DNA of 22,471 nucleotides from Coriobacteriaceae bacterium (GTDB lineage Bacteria; Actinomycetota; Coriobacteriia; Coriobacteriales; UBA8131): the NCBI GenBank assembly GCA_012515495.1, contig JAAYYH010000127.1, positions 1 to 22,471 on the forward strand, in the 5' to 3' direction. The notes beneath the pieces were generated by a model. The model saw nothing but the letters and a program-made list of their open reading frames with translations, had not been told where the DNA came from and did not search any database. This document shows, piece by piece, positions 8,492-16,186 of this stretch. Position 1 is the stretch's first letter; each line of letters opens with the position of its first letter. Made by a program: the position numbers and the translations under genes.

Positions 8492-9847
8492 GTGACAGAG
8501 AATCCCCAGAACCGATTATCTACAGAGATTGAGATGCTTGAGCCTGAATTGATGAAACTGATCAAGCAATACAAGCGATCAGGCTCGATAACCGAAGAGG
8601 AAACCCAGGCGTTCTTTGCTGAATATGATATTTCAGATAAGCAATATCGAGCAGTTTATGAATTCCTCAAGCAAGAGCAGATTACTGTCATCACAGATGA
8701 GGAAGAGCCTGATCTGGACATCGTTGTCGACGTCGGCAGGGTAGCAGTGCTTGACGAAAGTGATGATGATGTCGTGGAATTAAGCGACGATGAATTACTG
8801 GATGGTATCCCTGACGATGAATTGAAATCCGCTGAAGCAGTGGATGTGATCCTACCCAAGGTAACTGCTCGCTCATCGAAGGGCGCAAAGAAACGCAGTA
8901 CCACAGATTCATCAGTTGCCATGCTCACGGGTGACCCCGTGCGGATGTATCTCAAGGAGATTGGTAAGGTCGCCTTGCTCACCGCAGCCGAGGAGATCGA
9001 TCTGGCGATGAAGATCGAGGCAGGATTGGAAGCCACTCGCCAGCTTGAGGAGGCATATGATGATAAGGTGGAGCTGGAAAGACGTGAGATGAGGCGCCTG
9101 ACCCGTATCGAACAAGTAGGTCTTGACGCCAAACAACAGTTGATAGAGGCTAACCTGCGCCTCGTCGTCTCCATTGCCAAGCGTTACATGGGGCGTGGCA
9201 TGCTCTTCTTAGATCTGATCCAAGAGGGGAATCTCGGTTTGATCAGGGCTGTGGAGAAGTTCGATTATACCAAGGGATTCAAGTTCTCGACCTATGCGAC
9301 TTGGTGGATACGTCAGGCAATTACCCGAGCGATAGCTGATCAGGCTCGAACTATACGCATCCCCGTGCATATGGTGGAGACCATCAATAAGCTCGTTCGC
9401 ATCCAAAGGCAGTTGTTACAGGAGCTCGGCCGAGAGCCAACTCCCGAAGAAGTTGGTGAACGAATGGGGATGTCAGCAGAGCGCATTCGCGAGATACAGA
9501 AGATCTCACAGGAGCCTGTTTCGTTGGAAACGCCGATAGGCGAAGAAGAGGATAGCCAATTAGGCGATTTCCTCGAGGATAGCTCTGCGGTGGTGCCACC
9601 CGATGCTGCTAGTTTCTCGATGTTGCAAGGTCAGCTCAGCAAGGTCTTGGACAGCCTTGCAGAACGTGAGCGCAAAGTGATATCGTTACGCTTCGGGTTG
9701 GAAGATGGGCACCCTCGTACATTAGAAGAAGTTGGGCGTGAGTTCGGGGTTACTCGAGAGCGCATCAGGCAGATCGAGAGTAAGACCTTGGCCAAACTGC
9801 GTCATCCCTCACGTTCGAGTAAATTGAAGGATTATCTGGAGGAGTAG
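8492..9847 (+). CDS. rpoD: Primary sigma factor RpoD/SigA (HrdB type)
   Basis: This is the housekeeping sigma-70 factor that directs RNA polymerase to -35/-10 promoters. From the GTG at 8492 it has 451 residues; AAAGGA at 8481-8486 is a close ribosome binding site, and an in-frame TTG at 8468 falls at the predicted transcription start. Region 1.1 is recognisable (residues 15-65), then an acidic stretch (about 70-118, many Asp/Glu) and a short basic stretch (about 122-138). Region 1.2 begins at DPVRMYLKEIG. Region 2 has DLIQEGNLGLIRAVEKFD from 241 and TYATWWIRQAITRAIADQ from 267, which melts and reads the -10. Region 4.2 has the helix-turn-helix TLEEVGREFGVTRERIRQIE from 410. Only a short spacer separates regions 1.2 and 2, as in Gram-positives. 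Confidence 0.97.
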   Translation: MTENPQNRLSTEIEMLEPELMKLIKQYKRSGSITEEETQAFFAEYDISDKQYRAVYEFLKQEQITVITDEEEPDLDIVVDVGRVAVLDESDDDVVELSDDELLDGIPDDELKSAEAVDVILPKVTARSSKGAKKRSTTDSSVAMLTGDPVRMYLKEIGKVALLTAAEEIDLAMKIEAGLEATRQLEEAYDDKVELERREMRRLTRIEQVGLDAKQQLIEANLRLVVSIAKRYMGRGMLFLDLIQEGNLGLIRAVEKFDYTKGFKFSTYATWWIRQAITRAIADQARTIRIPVHMVETINKLVRIQRQLLQELGREPTPEEVGERMGMSAERIREIQKISQEPVSLETPIGEEEDSQLGDFLEDSSAVVPPDAASFSMLQGQLSKVLDSLAERERKVISLRFGLEDGHPRTLEEVGREFGVTRERIRQIESKTLAKLRHPSRSSKLKDYLEE

Positions 9848-9851
9848 GAGC

Positions 9852-10733
9852 ATGGCAGAAACAAGTACAGAGACTGTTACAGCAAGCACAGAGGAGAACG
9901 GGGCTGAGGAATGCGATAATCAGTGTTCCAGTTGTGGTAGTGAATGTGGCAGCAGGAAAGAGCCGCAGGATCTCAAAGCCAAGTTGCATCCTCAATCCAG
10001 CGTCAAACACAGTATCGCAGTTGTCAGCGGTAAAGGCGGCGTTGGTAAAACCCTCTTGACATCGCTACTGGCTTCAGCGATTAGGAAGCAAGGGTGTAGT
10101 GTAGGCATTCTGGACGCTGATATCACTGGTCCTTCAATCCCGAGGGTCTTTGGCATCGACGAGAAATTACGCCCGACCGAACTAGGTATCCTTCCTTCAG
10201 TTTCTGAAGGTGGCGTCCAAGTGGTATCAACTAATCTGATCTTACCTGAAGAAACAACTCCTGTACTATGGAGAGGTCCAATCATCGCTGGAGTAGTCAA
10301 ACAGTTCTACAGTGAGGTTATCTGGGGTGATTTAGATTACCTGCTCATCGATATGCCTCCTGGGACGGGAGACGTTCCCTTAACGGTTTATCAATCACTT
10401 CCGATTGATGGCATTGTCATAGTCACTGCTCCGCAGGACCTTGTTTCGATGATAGTTGGCAAAGCGATTAATATGGCAGACATGATGGGGATTCCTGTGC
10501 TCGGCATCGTGGAGAACATGTCATATTTTGAATGTCCTGATTGCCATGAGAAGCATAGTATCTTCGGTGTCAGCAAGATCAAGGAGATCTCCGAGGAATA
10601 CGGGATAGATCTAGTCGCCCAGATTCCAATTGTAGCGAACATCGCCTCTGTGATGGATTCTGGCTCGATTGAGGCTATCAAAGTAGATTCCTTGGATGAG
10701 TTCGTCAAGGCTCTTCAGCAAAAGGTTGAATAG
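9852..10733 (+). CDS. mrp: Mrp/NBP35-family P-loop ATPase, Fe-S cluster carrier
   Basis: Mrp/ApbC proteins bind and transfer 4Fe-4S clusters to apo-enzymes in the cytoplasm and hydrolyse ATP slowly. The 293-residue protein has the deviant Walker A SGKGGVGKT at 59-67, the VGILDADITGPSIPRVFG segment, the DYLLIDMPPGTGD switch region and the CPDC motif (Cys228, Cys231) that holds the bridging cluster. It also has a Cys-rich N-terminus (Cys21, 25, 28, 32; spacing C-x3-C-x2-C-x3-C), reminiscent of the extra cluster site of eukaryotic/archaeal Nbp35, whose spacing is different. The start ATG lies 4 bases after the rpoD stop and uses GGAGGAG (9838-9844), embedded in the last rpoD codons, so the two are likely co-transcribed. 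No clear terminator is seen in 10734-10795. Confidence 0.93.
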   Translation: MAETSTETVTASTEENGAEECDNQCSSCGSECGSRKEPQDLKAKLHPQSSVKHSIAVVSGKGGVGKTLLTSLLASAIRKQGCSVGILDADITGPSIPRVFGIDEKLRPTELGILPSVSEGGVQVVSTNLILPEETTPVLWRGPIIAGVVKQFYSEVIWGDLDYLLIDMPPGTGDVPLTVYQSLPIDGIVIVTAPQDLVSMIVGKAINMADMMGIPVLGIVENMSYFECPDCHEKHSIFGVSKIKEISEEYGIDLVAQIPIVANIASVMDSGSIEAIKVDSLDEFVKALQQKVE

Positions 10734-10795
10734 CTTTCCTCAGGCGATATCTGGACGATTGGTTCTGCCATCTGAAGATATTGGCTTAATTCGGG

Positions 10796-10824
10796 TTTTG
10801 TTCTCGGAAGTTTTGAGGTAGAAT
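10796..10824 (+). promoter_or_regulatory. Possible promoter for the tRNA pair
   Basis: TAGAAT at 10819-10824 is a reasonable -10 about 16 bases before the first tRNA. The -35 side (TTTTGT at 17-base spacing) is poor. Read-through from mrp is an alternative. Confidence 0.35.
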
Positions 10825-10840
10825 CGCATACTGCATGCTT

Positions 10841-10915
10841 GGGCCCGTAGCTCAATGGTGGAGCAGGGGACTCATAATCCCTTGGTTGCAGGTTCGAATC
10901 CTGCCGGGCCCACCA
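10841..10915 (+). tRNA. tRNA with CAU anticodon (elongator Met or Ile2)
   Basis: The 75-base gene folds as a full cloverleaf: acceptor GGGCCCG/CGGGCCC, D stem GCTC/GAGC, anticodon stem GGGGA/TCCCT with loop CTCATAA (CAT at 10873-10875), T stem GCAGG/CCTGC with loop TTCGAAT, and an encoded CCA. The first pair G1-C72 is intact, so it is not initiator tRNA-fMet. Acceptor pairs C4-G69 and C5-G68 match the positive determinants known for TilS recognition of E. coli tRNA-Ile2, so Ile2 (lysidine-modified, reading AUA) is a real alternative to elongator Met. Confidence 0.92.
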
Positions 10916-10955
10916 TTAGGATATGCTATACTGGCAAACTGCGTTTCAGCTCCAT

Positions 10956-11030
10956 TCCTCGGTAGCTCAATGGCAGAGCAATCGGCTGTTAACCGATTTG
11001 TTGTAGGTTCGAGTCCTACCCGGGGAGCCA
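10956..11030 (+). tRNA. tRNA-Asn (GUU anticodon)
   Basis: The 75-base gene folds as a cloverleaf: acceptor TCCTCGG/CCGGGGA with one T-G wobble, D stem GCTC/GAGC, anticodon stem ATCGG/CCGAT with loop CTGTTAA (GTT at 10988-10990), T stem GTAGG/CCTAC with loop TTCGAGT, discriminator G and an encoded CCA. It lies 40 bases after the CAU tRNA and is probably on the same transcript. Confidence 0.95.
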
Positions 11031-11041
11031 ATGATCATCAC

Positions 11042-11066
11042 GGGACCCGCGCCAAGCGTGGGTCCT
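11042..11066 (+). terminator. 11-bp GC-rich hairpin after the tRNA genes, no U-tract
   Basis: GGGACCCGCGC pairs with GCGTGGGTCCT (two G-T wobbles) around a 3-base loop, 11 bases after tRNA-Asn. No T run follows, so it is a U-less terminator candidate for the tRNA unit. The rest of 11067-11139 contains only a small GAGAGA/TCTCTC repeat (11082-11104). Confidence 0.5.
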
Positions 11067-11139
11067 GATATTGTCTGGTTGGAGAGAGGGTCTTGCGTTC
11101 TCTCGTCCGTTTGTCTCAACGCGAGAATCAGGTTCCTCA

Positions 11140-11168
11140 TTGACTATGCTGGCGTACGCTGGTAAAGT
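11140..11168 (+). promoter_or_regulatory. Sigma-A type promoter for rplU
   Basis: TTGACT at 11140-11145 and TAAAGT at 11163-11168 are spaced by 17 bases. Transcription would start near 11175, giving a short leader of about 41 bases. This is one of the best promoters in the window and drives rplU-rpmA. Confidence 0.7.
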
Positions 11169-11215
11169 AGTCCCTTGCGTTATTTACTGATTATCACATC
11201 ATCGAAGGGTTTTCA

Positions 11216-11821
11216 ATGTACGCGATAGTTATCACAGGTGGGAAACAATACCGCGTCAGCGAGAATGACGTAATCGAAGTAGAGAAACTCAATGCTGAGC
11301 CCGGAGCGACAGTAGAGCTCAGCGTGGCGTTTATCGCTGATGGTACCAATATCATCGCGGATTCGGCAGCTCTGGAATCAACGAAGGTATTCGCTACTGT
11401 TGAGGAGCATTTCAAGGGCGTGAAGGCTCTGGTCTTCAAGTTCCAGAAACGCAAGGGGTATAAGCGCACGCGTGGACACCGTCAGGAGCTCACTCGTTTG
11501 CACATAGACGAGATCAGCCTCAACGGTAAGCAGAGTAAGAAAGCTACCGTGAAAGCCGACGAGAAGCCCGCGAAAGCAGAAGAAAAAGCGGCTTTGACAA
11601 AGGAAACCGAACCGGCCAAGAAAGCCAAGTCGGCAACGAAGAGCGAATCAACTGCAAAGGTGACTGCTGTCAAGAAATCTGCGAAGTCTGAAGAAGACAA
11701 CGCGAAATCTGTAGCAAAGGCCAACAAGACAAAGCCCAAGGTTGATAAGACTGTTGTGGAGGCTGTGGTCGACGGCGCATCCGCAGAGCAGGCTGTCGAA
11801 CCTGAGCGGACTGCTGAATAA
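11216..11821 (+). CDS. rplU: 50S ribosomal protein L21 with long charged C-terminal tail
   Basis: L21 is a 23S rRNA-binding protein of the large subunit. Residues 1 to about 103 are a complete L21: MYAIVITGGKQYRVSENDVI, GTNIIADSAALESTKVFATV, and the basic end FKFQKRKGYKRTRGHRQELT. After it comes a tail of about 98 residues made mostly of Lys, Ala, Glu, Thr and Ser, with no hydrophobic core, so the protein is 201 residues against the usual 100-105. The tail alternates KK/KA-rich and EE-rich patches and looks disordered. The start has GAAGGG at 11204-11209 as ribosome binding site. rpmA follows after 29 bases, the universal L21-L27 order; no Prp protease gene lies between them. Confidence 0.96.
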   Translation: MYAIVITGGKQYRVSENDVIEVEKLNAEPGATVELSVAFIADGTNIIADSAALESTKVFATVEEHFKGVKALVFKFQKRKGYKRTRGHRQELTRLHIDEISLNGKQSKKATVKADEKPAKAEEKAALTKETEPAKKAKSATKSESTAKVTAVKKSAKSEEDNAKSVAKANKTKPKVDKTVVEAVVDGASAEQAVEPERTAE

Positions 11822-11850
11822 CAGACTGTTGTATCTAGGGAGTATGGAAG

Positions 11851-12105
11851 ATGGCACATAAGAAAGGTCTCGGTTCAAGCCGAAACGGACGTGATTCAAG
11901 GGCTCAGCGACTGGGCGTCAAGCGTTTTGCCGGTGAAACTGTCACCACGGGTAATATCATCGTTCGTCAGAGAGGCACTCATATTCATCCTGGTGAGAAT
12001 GTAGGACGTGGCAGTGACGACACGTTGTTCGCCCTGAAAGATGGCGTACTGGAGTTCACACATGGTGACAAGCGAAAGGTGCATGTGCGACCAATCCAGG
12101 CTTAA
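11851..12105 (+). CDS. rpmA: 50S ribosomal protein L27
   Basis: L27 reaches the peptidyl-transferase centre with its N-terminal arm. The 84-residue protein starts MAHKKGLGSSRNGRDSRAQ and keeps GVKRFAGETVTTGNIIVRQRG and the GRGSDDTLFALKDG loop, which is the full family length. Because it starts directly with the mature AHKKG sequence, it lacks the N-terminal extension that Bacillota remove with the Prp protease; that agrees with the absence of a prp gene next to it. GGGAG at 11838-11842, 8 bases upstream, is the ribosome binding site. An intrinsic terminator follows. Confidence 0.97.
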   Translation: MAHKKGLGSSRNGRDSRAQRLGVKRFAGETVTTGNIIVRQRGTHIHPGENVGRGSDDTLFALKDGVLEFTHGDKRKVHVRPIQA

Positions 12106-12140
12106 TGGGCCTTTCTCCGCACCATCAAGATGTTATCTCA

Positions 12141-12177
12141 AGCCCTCTGTCTACTATCAACAGACAGAGGGCTTTTT
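12141..12177 (+). terminator. Intrinsic terminator after rpmA
   Basis: AGCCCTCTGTCT (12141-12152) pairs perfectly with AGACAGAGGGCT (12062+100 block, 12162-12173) around a 9-base loop and runs straight into TTTTT (12173-12177). It is the only textbook rho-independent terminator in the window. It ends just 16 bases before the obgE start codon. Confidence 0.92.
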
Positions 12178-12193
12178 GTGAAAAGAGCGATAG

Positions 12194-13657
12194 ATGTTCA
12201 TAGATCAGGTTCGTATACATATTAAGGCCGGAGACGGCGGTGCCGGCTGTATGTCCTTCCGACGCGAAGCGCACGTACCCAAGGGTGGTCCTGACGGCGG
12301 TGACGGCGGTAGCGGCGGTGATGTCATTGTCGTAGCAGATTCTGGGATCTCCTCTCTCATCGAGTATCGATTCAAGCATCATTTCAAAGCTTCACGCGGT
12401 ACACATGGAAAAGGTTCTCGGATGCACGGAGCGGCAGGAGAGGACTTGATCCTGCGAGTTCCCGTGGGGACTCAGATCCGCGAATACGATGAGGAAGCCA
12501 AAAAAACGGGCACCTTGATTGCCGACCTCACACATCATGGCGAAAGGGCAATCGTCGCCAAAGGCGGTGAGGGTGGGCTGGGTAATATACATTTCGTAAC
12601 TCCCACACGTCGCGCACCTGCCTTTGCCGAATTGGGAGAGCCGGCGGAAGAGCGTTGGATAGAGCTCGAGATGAAGCTGTTGGCCGATGCGGCTTTGGTC
12701 GGTCTGCCCTCTGTTGGTAAATCCTCGTTGATCGCGCGAATGAGTGCTGCTCGTCCAAAGATCGCAGATTATCCCTTCACCACATTGGTACCTAATCTGG
12801 GGATGGTTGCCTCGGGCGATCACAGTTTCGTAGTTGCCGACATACCTGGTTTAATCGAGGGGGCAGCACAAGGGAAGGGTCTCGGTCACGATTTCCTCAG
12901 ACACATCGAGAGAACTGCGCTAATCTTGCATGTGTTGGATGCAGCAGGCTCTTATGAAGAACGCGATCTCATCAACGACTATCAGATGATCAATAATGAA
13001 CTTGAACTCTATGCAAGCGATCTGGCAGATCGGCCACAGGTCGTGATAATCAATAAGATCGATATGCCAGACACCGAAAAAAGAGTGCGGAACTTTGAAT
13101 CGTATCTACAACGACAGGCACTGGAAAGAACAGCTGGGGATGAATACAGCCCCCAGTATCAGAAGCCGGAGGTTTTCAAAGTCTCAGCTCTGACAGGAAG
13201 CGGTATGGATGCGCTGATCGCTGCCGTGGCGGAAAAAGTACACAAGATCAGAACAGACGCTATCGGCTCTGAGCAACAGTCTGACATCCAGTATGATCAG
13301 ATCTGGGAACATCAGCGAAAAGCCCAGGATCGACAGTTCAGTGTCCGGAATCTGGGTGGTGGAGTGTTTTGCGTTGAAGGTAAAGCAGTCGAGAGGATGG
13401 TCATCCAGACTGAATGGGATAATGAAGAAGCAGTTGACTACCTGCAACGACGACTGGAGCGAATGGGTGTCGAGAAAGCTCTCATAGCTGCTGGCGCAAG
13501 AACCGGTGACGAGATACGCATACTGGCTCGAGCGTTTGCCTTTGAGAGCGTTCAGGATGGTTATGGAAGCGGAAAGATCGATATAGAGGTACCTGGCGTC
13601 GATGCTGCAGGAATAGAGGTCGAACAAGGGATGGGCGAGGATGATCGCGAAAAATGA
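12194..13657 (+). CDS. obgE: Obg-family GTPase ObgE/CgtA
   Basis: Obg is an essential GTPase that binds the 50S subunit and links ribosome maturation to growth and (p)ppGpp. The 487-residue protein has the glycine-rich Obg domain at the N-terminus (about 1-158). The G domain follows, with G1 GLPSVGKS at 170-177, DYPFTTLVPNLG (switch I), DIPGLIEGA (G3), NKID (G4) and SALTG (G5). Last comes a C-terminal OCT domain around residues 385-465 (FSVRNLGGGVFCVEGKAVER), which is found in actinobacterial and Bacillota Obg. There is an acidic tail. The ATG at 12194 is preceded only by a weak purine run (AAAAGAG). A strong terminator sits directly upstream and I see no promoter between, so expression may depend on partial read-through. 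proB overlaps its end by 17 bases. Confidence 0.96.
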   Translation: MFIDQVRIHIKAGDGGAGCMSFRREAHVPKGGPDGGDGGSGGDVIVVADSGISSLIEYRFKHHFKASRGTHGKGSRMHGAAGEDLILRVPVGTQIREYDEEAKKTGTLIADLTHHGERAIVAKGGEGGLGNIHFVTPTRRAPAFAELGEPAEERWIELEMKLLADAALVGLPSVGKSSLIARMSAARPKIADYPFTTLVPNLGMVASGDHSFVVADIPGLIEGAAQGKGLGHDFLRHIERTALILHVLDAAGSYEERDLINDYQMINNELELYASDLADRPQVVIINKIDMPDTEKRVRNFESYLQRQALERTAGDEYSPQYQKPEVFKVSALTGSGMDALIAAVAEKVHKIRTDAIGSEQQSDIQYDQIWEHQRKAQDRQFSVRNLGGGVFCVEGKAVERMVIQTEWDNEEAVDYLQRRLERMGVEKALIAAGARTGDEIRILARAFAFESVQDGYGSGKIDIEVPGVDAAGIEVEQGMGEDDREK

Positions 13658-14795
13658 ACTCATAGCTCAAAATGAACTTGTGGCTCGTCGTGTCGTTATC
13701 AAGATCGGTTCTTCTACATTAACTGACACAGACGGGAAGATGGATACTGCCTATATCGAGGGACTGGCACAACAGGTCAGAAACCTGCTCGACAGGGGGG
13801 TTCAGGTCCTGATTGTCTCCTCAGCTGCTATCGTCGCAGGTTTAGAGGCATTGAAACTTCCGCCTGCTCGTCCAAAATCGATACCGTTGCTACAAGCTGC
13901 AGCCTCTGTTGGTCAGATAGAGCTGATGAAATCCTATTATCGCGCATTTTCAGCCAATAACATCCAAATAGGTCAGGTGTTGTTGACGCGTAATGATACG
14001 AGCAGTCGGAATTCGTATCTTCATGCGCGTGATACCTTGGAAAAACTCCTTGAACTTGGTGTAGTGCCACTGATCAACGAAAATGATACGGTCGCAATTG
14101 ATGAGATCAGGTTTGGCGATAACGACAGATTGGCAGCCCAGGTTGCCATTTTGGTAAAAGCTGACTTAGTGATACTGTTAAGTGATATTGAAGGGTTGTA
14201 TACAGCTGATCCGAGAATCGATGAGGACGCTCAACTGTTACAATCCATCGGCTCATTCACCGAGGAGATTATTCTATCTGCTGGTGACGCAGGAAGTGAT
14301 CGGGGAAGTGGGGGAATGGTGACAAAGATCGAGGCGGCCAGGATGTTGATGGCGGCCGGCATTCCCATGGTGATTTGCGAGGGACATGGTAATAATGTGA
14401 TCTGTGATGTTGCCTGCGGCAAATTGGTTGGTACTCGTTTCGCAGCAACTAACGGTAAGGGGCAAGCCCATGCCCGTAAATTATGGATGGCATTAAGTGG
14501 TACGGTCAAAGGTTCTGTCACTGTCGATGATGGCGCTGTAACGGCACTCCGCGAAAATGGTGGATCGCTGCTACCAGTTGGAGTCATTGGGATGGAGGGG
14601 AAATTCGTCAAAGGTGAGGCTATCAATATCCGTACATTAGGCGGGTTCCTTATCGGCCGTGGACTGAGCAATTATGCATCCGAAGAGCTTAAGTTGGCCG
14701 CGGGCAAGAAGAGCTATGAGATAGCAGATGATGATTACATTGGGCATCTGGCGAATATCGAAGTTATTCATCGTGACCAGATGGTGATCTTCTAG
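13641..14795 (+). CDS. proB: Glutamate 5-kinase with C-terminal PUA domain
   Basis: ProB phosphorylates glutamate, the first and feedback-inhibited step of proline synthesis. The 384-residue protein has the amino-acid kinase fold from about residue 15 (VVIKIGSSTLTD). It includes VLIVSSAAIVAGLE, LINENDTVAIDEIRFGDNDRL in the glutamate site, and GSGGMVTKIEAARML near the nucleotide site. A PUA domain occupies about 285-370 (GTVKGSVTVDDGAVTAL onward), as in full-length ProB. The ATG at 13641 lies inside the end of obgE (17-base overlap) after GGGCGAGG, implying coupling. The first residues contain a small duplication, KNELIA-QNELVA. In many ProB proteins VSSGAI or a similar Gly occurs in the nucleotide loop; here it is SSAAI, a mild change. 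Confidence 0.95.
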   Translation: MIAKNELIAQNELVARRVVIKIGSSTLTDTDGKMDTAYIEGLAQQVRNLLDRGVQVLIVSSAAIVAGLEALKLPPARPKSIPLLQAAASVGQIELMKSYYRAFSANNIQIGQVLLTRNDTSSRNSYLHARDTLEKLLELGVVPLINENDTVAIDEIRFGDNDRLAAQVAILVKADLVILLSDIEGLYTADPRIDEDAQLLQSIGSFTEEIILSAGDAGSDRGSGGMVTKIEAARMLMAAGIPMVICEGHGNNVICDVACGKLVGTRFAATNGKGQAHARKLWMALSGTVKGSVTVDDGAVTALRENGGSLLPVGVIGMEGKFVKGEAINIRTLGGFLIGRGLSNYASEELKLAAGKKSYEIADDDYIGHLANIEVIHRDQMVIF

Positions 14796-14878
14796 GTAAC
14801 GTCACCAGCTTCGATATCAGCAAGGTTATTGTATTGTCTTATACTTACCAGAGAACTGAATGTACGGGGGAGGTTGAT

Positions 14879-16186
14879 GTGGAAGAGACCGATGAAGTCC
14901 AAAACAGCGCAGAGAGGCTCAGCGAGGTTGCTGTAAAAGCGCGTCAGGCACGGACGGCAGCTTATGCCCTAGCTAAACTCGAGGCTGCTACCAGGGCTGC
15001 GGCGCTTGAATCCCTTGCCCGTGCCTTGATCAAGAATCAAGACTATCTCGTAGCAGAAAACGCTATTGACGTCTCCCGGGCCCGTGAGAAGGGGATAGCG
15101 GCAGCTTTGATTGATCGCTTACTGCTGACATCTGAGCGGATTGAAGACATCGCTTCTGCCTTGAAGGTTCTGGGAAAAGCCAGCGACCCCATAGGTATGA
15201 TTACCGAAGGCAGGACTCTATACAATGGAATCCAACTAAGGCGCATGCAGGTTCCACTCGGAGTCGTGGCAATGATCTATGAGGCACGACCCAATGTTAC
15301 CGCCGACGCTGCTGGTCTATGTTTGAAAACGGCGAATGCCTGCATACTACGCGGCGGATCATTAGCCAACAACTCGAACATCGCCATGACGAAGGTGTTA
15401 TACGAAGCCGGAATGGCCGCGGGGCTACCTCAACACTGGCTCCAGTCAATTGAGACTCTAGATCGTTCGGCGACCACTGAACTGATGCAATCACACGGTC
15501 TGATCGATGTTCTGATTCCACGGGGCAGTGCATCTTTGATTCGAAGCTGCGTTGAGAACGCAAAGGTTCCTGTAATCGAAACAGGTGAAGGCAACTGCCA
15601 TATCTACATCCATCAAGCAGCGAATCCTGATATCATCGTACCTATCATCATCAATGCGAAAACTCAACGCCCAGGAGTCTGTAATGCGGCGGAATCCTTG
15701 CTGATCGACGATTGTGTCGCTGAGGAGCTTTTACCTGATGTCATGAAGGCTCTCATTGCCGCTGATGTCAGGCTACATGTCGACGAACACGCCTTGACCA
15801 TAGCTCAATCCACACAGTCCATTGATCAGACAATGGTTGTGGTTGCGACTGAGGAGGATTGGGGGAGAGAGTATCTTTCATTGGACATCTCAATAGCCTG
15901 TGTCAAGGGTATCGAGCAGGCAATTGACCATATCAATATTTACAGCAGCCATCATTCTGAGGCGATACTCAGTCAAGACTACTCTGCTGTCAACCGTTTC
16001 CTGCTAGAGGTTGATTCAGCTGCGGTTTACGCCAATGCTTCAACACGCTTCACCGATGGGGGAGAATTCGGTCTAGGAGCCGAGATTGGGATATCCACTC
16101 AGAAGTTGCATGCGCGCGGACCAATGGGACTTACGGCTTTGACTTCAACTAAGTTCATACTGGAAGGTGAAGGACAGATCAGGTGA
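14879..16186 (+). CDS. proA: Gamma-glutamyl phosphate reductase
   Basis: ProA reduces glutamyl-5-phosphate with NADPH to the semialdehyde that cyclises on the way to proline. The GTG at 14879 gives 435 residues and is strongly supported by GGGGGAGG at 14866-14873; an in-frame TTG at 14834 would add 15 unlike residues. Conserved parts are PLGVVAMIYEARPNVTADAA, the ACILRGGSLANNSN loop and the catalytic RPGVCNAAE with Cys268. Near the C-terminus are FTDGGEFGLGAEIGISTQKLHARGP-type residues, typical of the family end. It follows proB after 83 bases and forms the second step of the same pathway. nadD overlaps its last four bases (GTGA). No promoter or attenuator is evident in the 14796-14878 gap. 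Confidence 0.96.
   Translation: MEETDEVQNSAERLSEVAVKARQARTAAYALAKLEAATRAAALESLARALIKNQDYLVAENAIDVSRAREKGIAAALIDRLLLTSERIEDIASALKVLGKASDPIGMITEGRTLYNGIQLRRMQVPLGVVAMIYEARPNVTADAAGLCLKTANACILRGGSLANNSNIAMTKVLYEAGMAAGLPQHWLQSIETLDRSATTELMQSHGLIDVLIPRGSASLIRSCVENAKVPVIETGEGNCHIYIHQAANPDIIVPIIINAKTQRPGVCNAAESLLIDDCVAEELLPDVMKALIAADVRLHVDEHALTIAQSTQSIDQTMVVVATEEDWGREYLSLDISIACVKGIEQAIDHINIYSSHHSEAILSQDYSAVNRFLLEVDSAAVYANASTRFTDGGEFGLGAEIGISTQKLHARGPMGLTALTSTKFILEGEGQIR

Noticed and set aside
8656..9180. Minus-strand open frame of 174 codons opposite rpoD, Ser-rich
   Set aside because: Its Ser/Thr richness is the mirror of the Asp/Glu-rich sigma spacer; no motif or start site.
11172..11209. CCCTT/AAGGG pairing that would hide the rplU ribosome binding site
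   Set aside because: Only 5 pairs, and the 5' arm lies at or before the predicted transcription start near 11175, so it would mostly not be in the RNA.
11482..11859. Minus-strand open frames opposite the rplU tail
   Set aside because: Low-complexity Ala/Phe/Ser translation is the reverse of the Lys/Ala/Glu codons; no sign of a real gene.
12230..12330. Repeated GGCGGT units in obgE
   Set aside because: They encode the conserved glycine-rich loops of the Obg fold and are not an independent DNA repeat.
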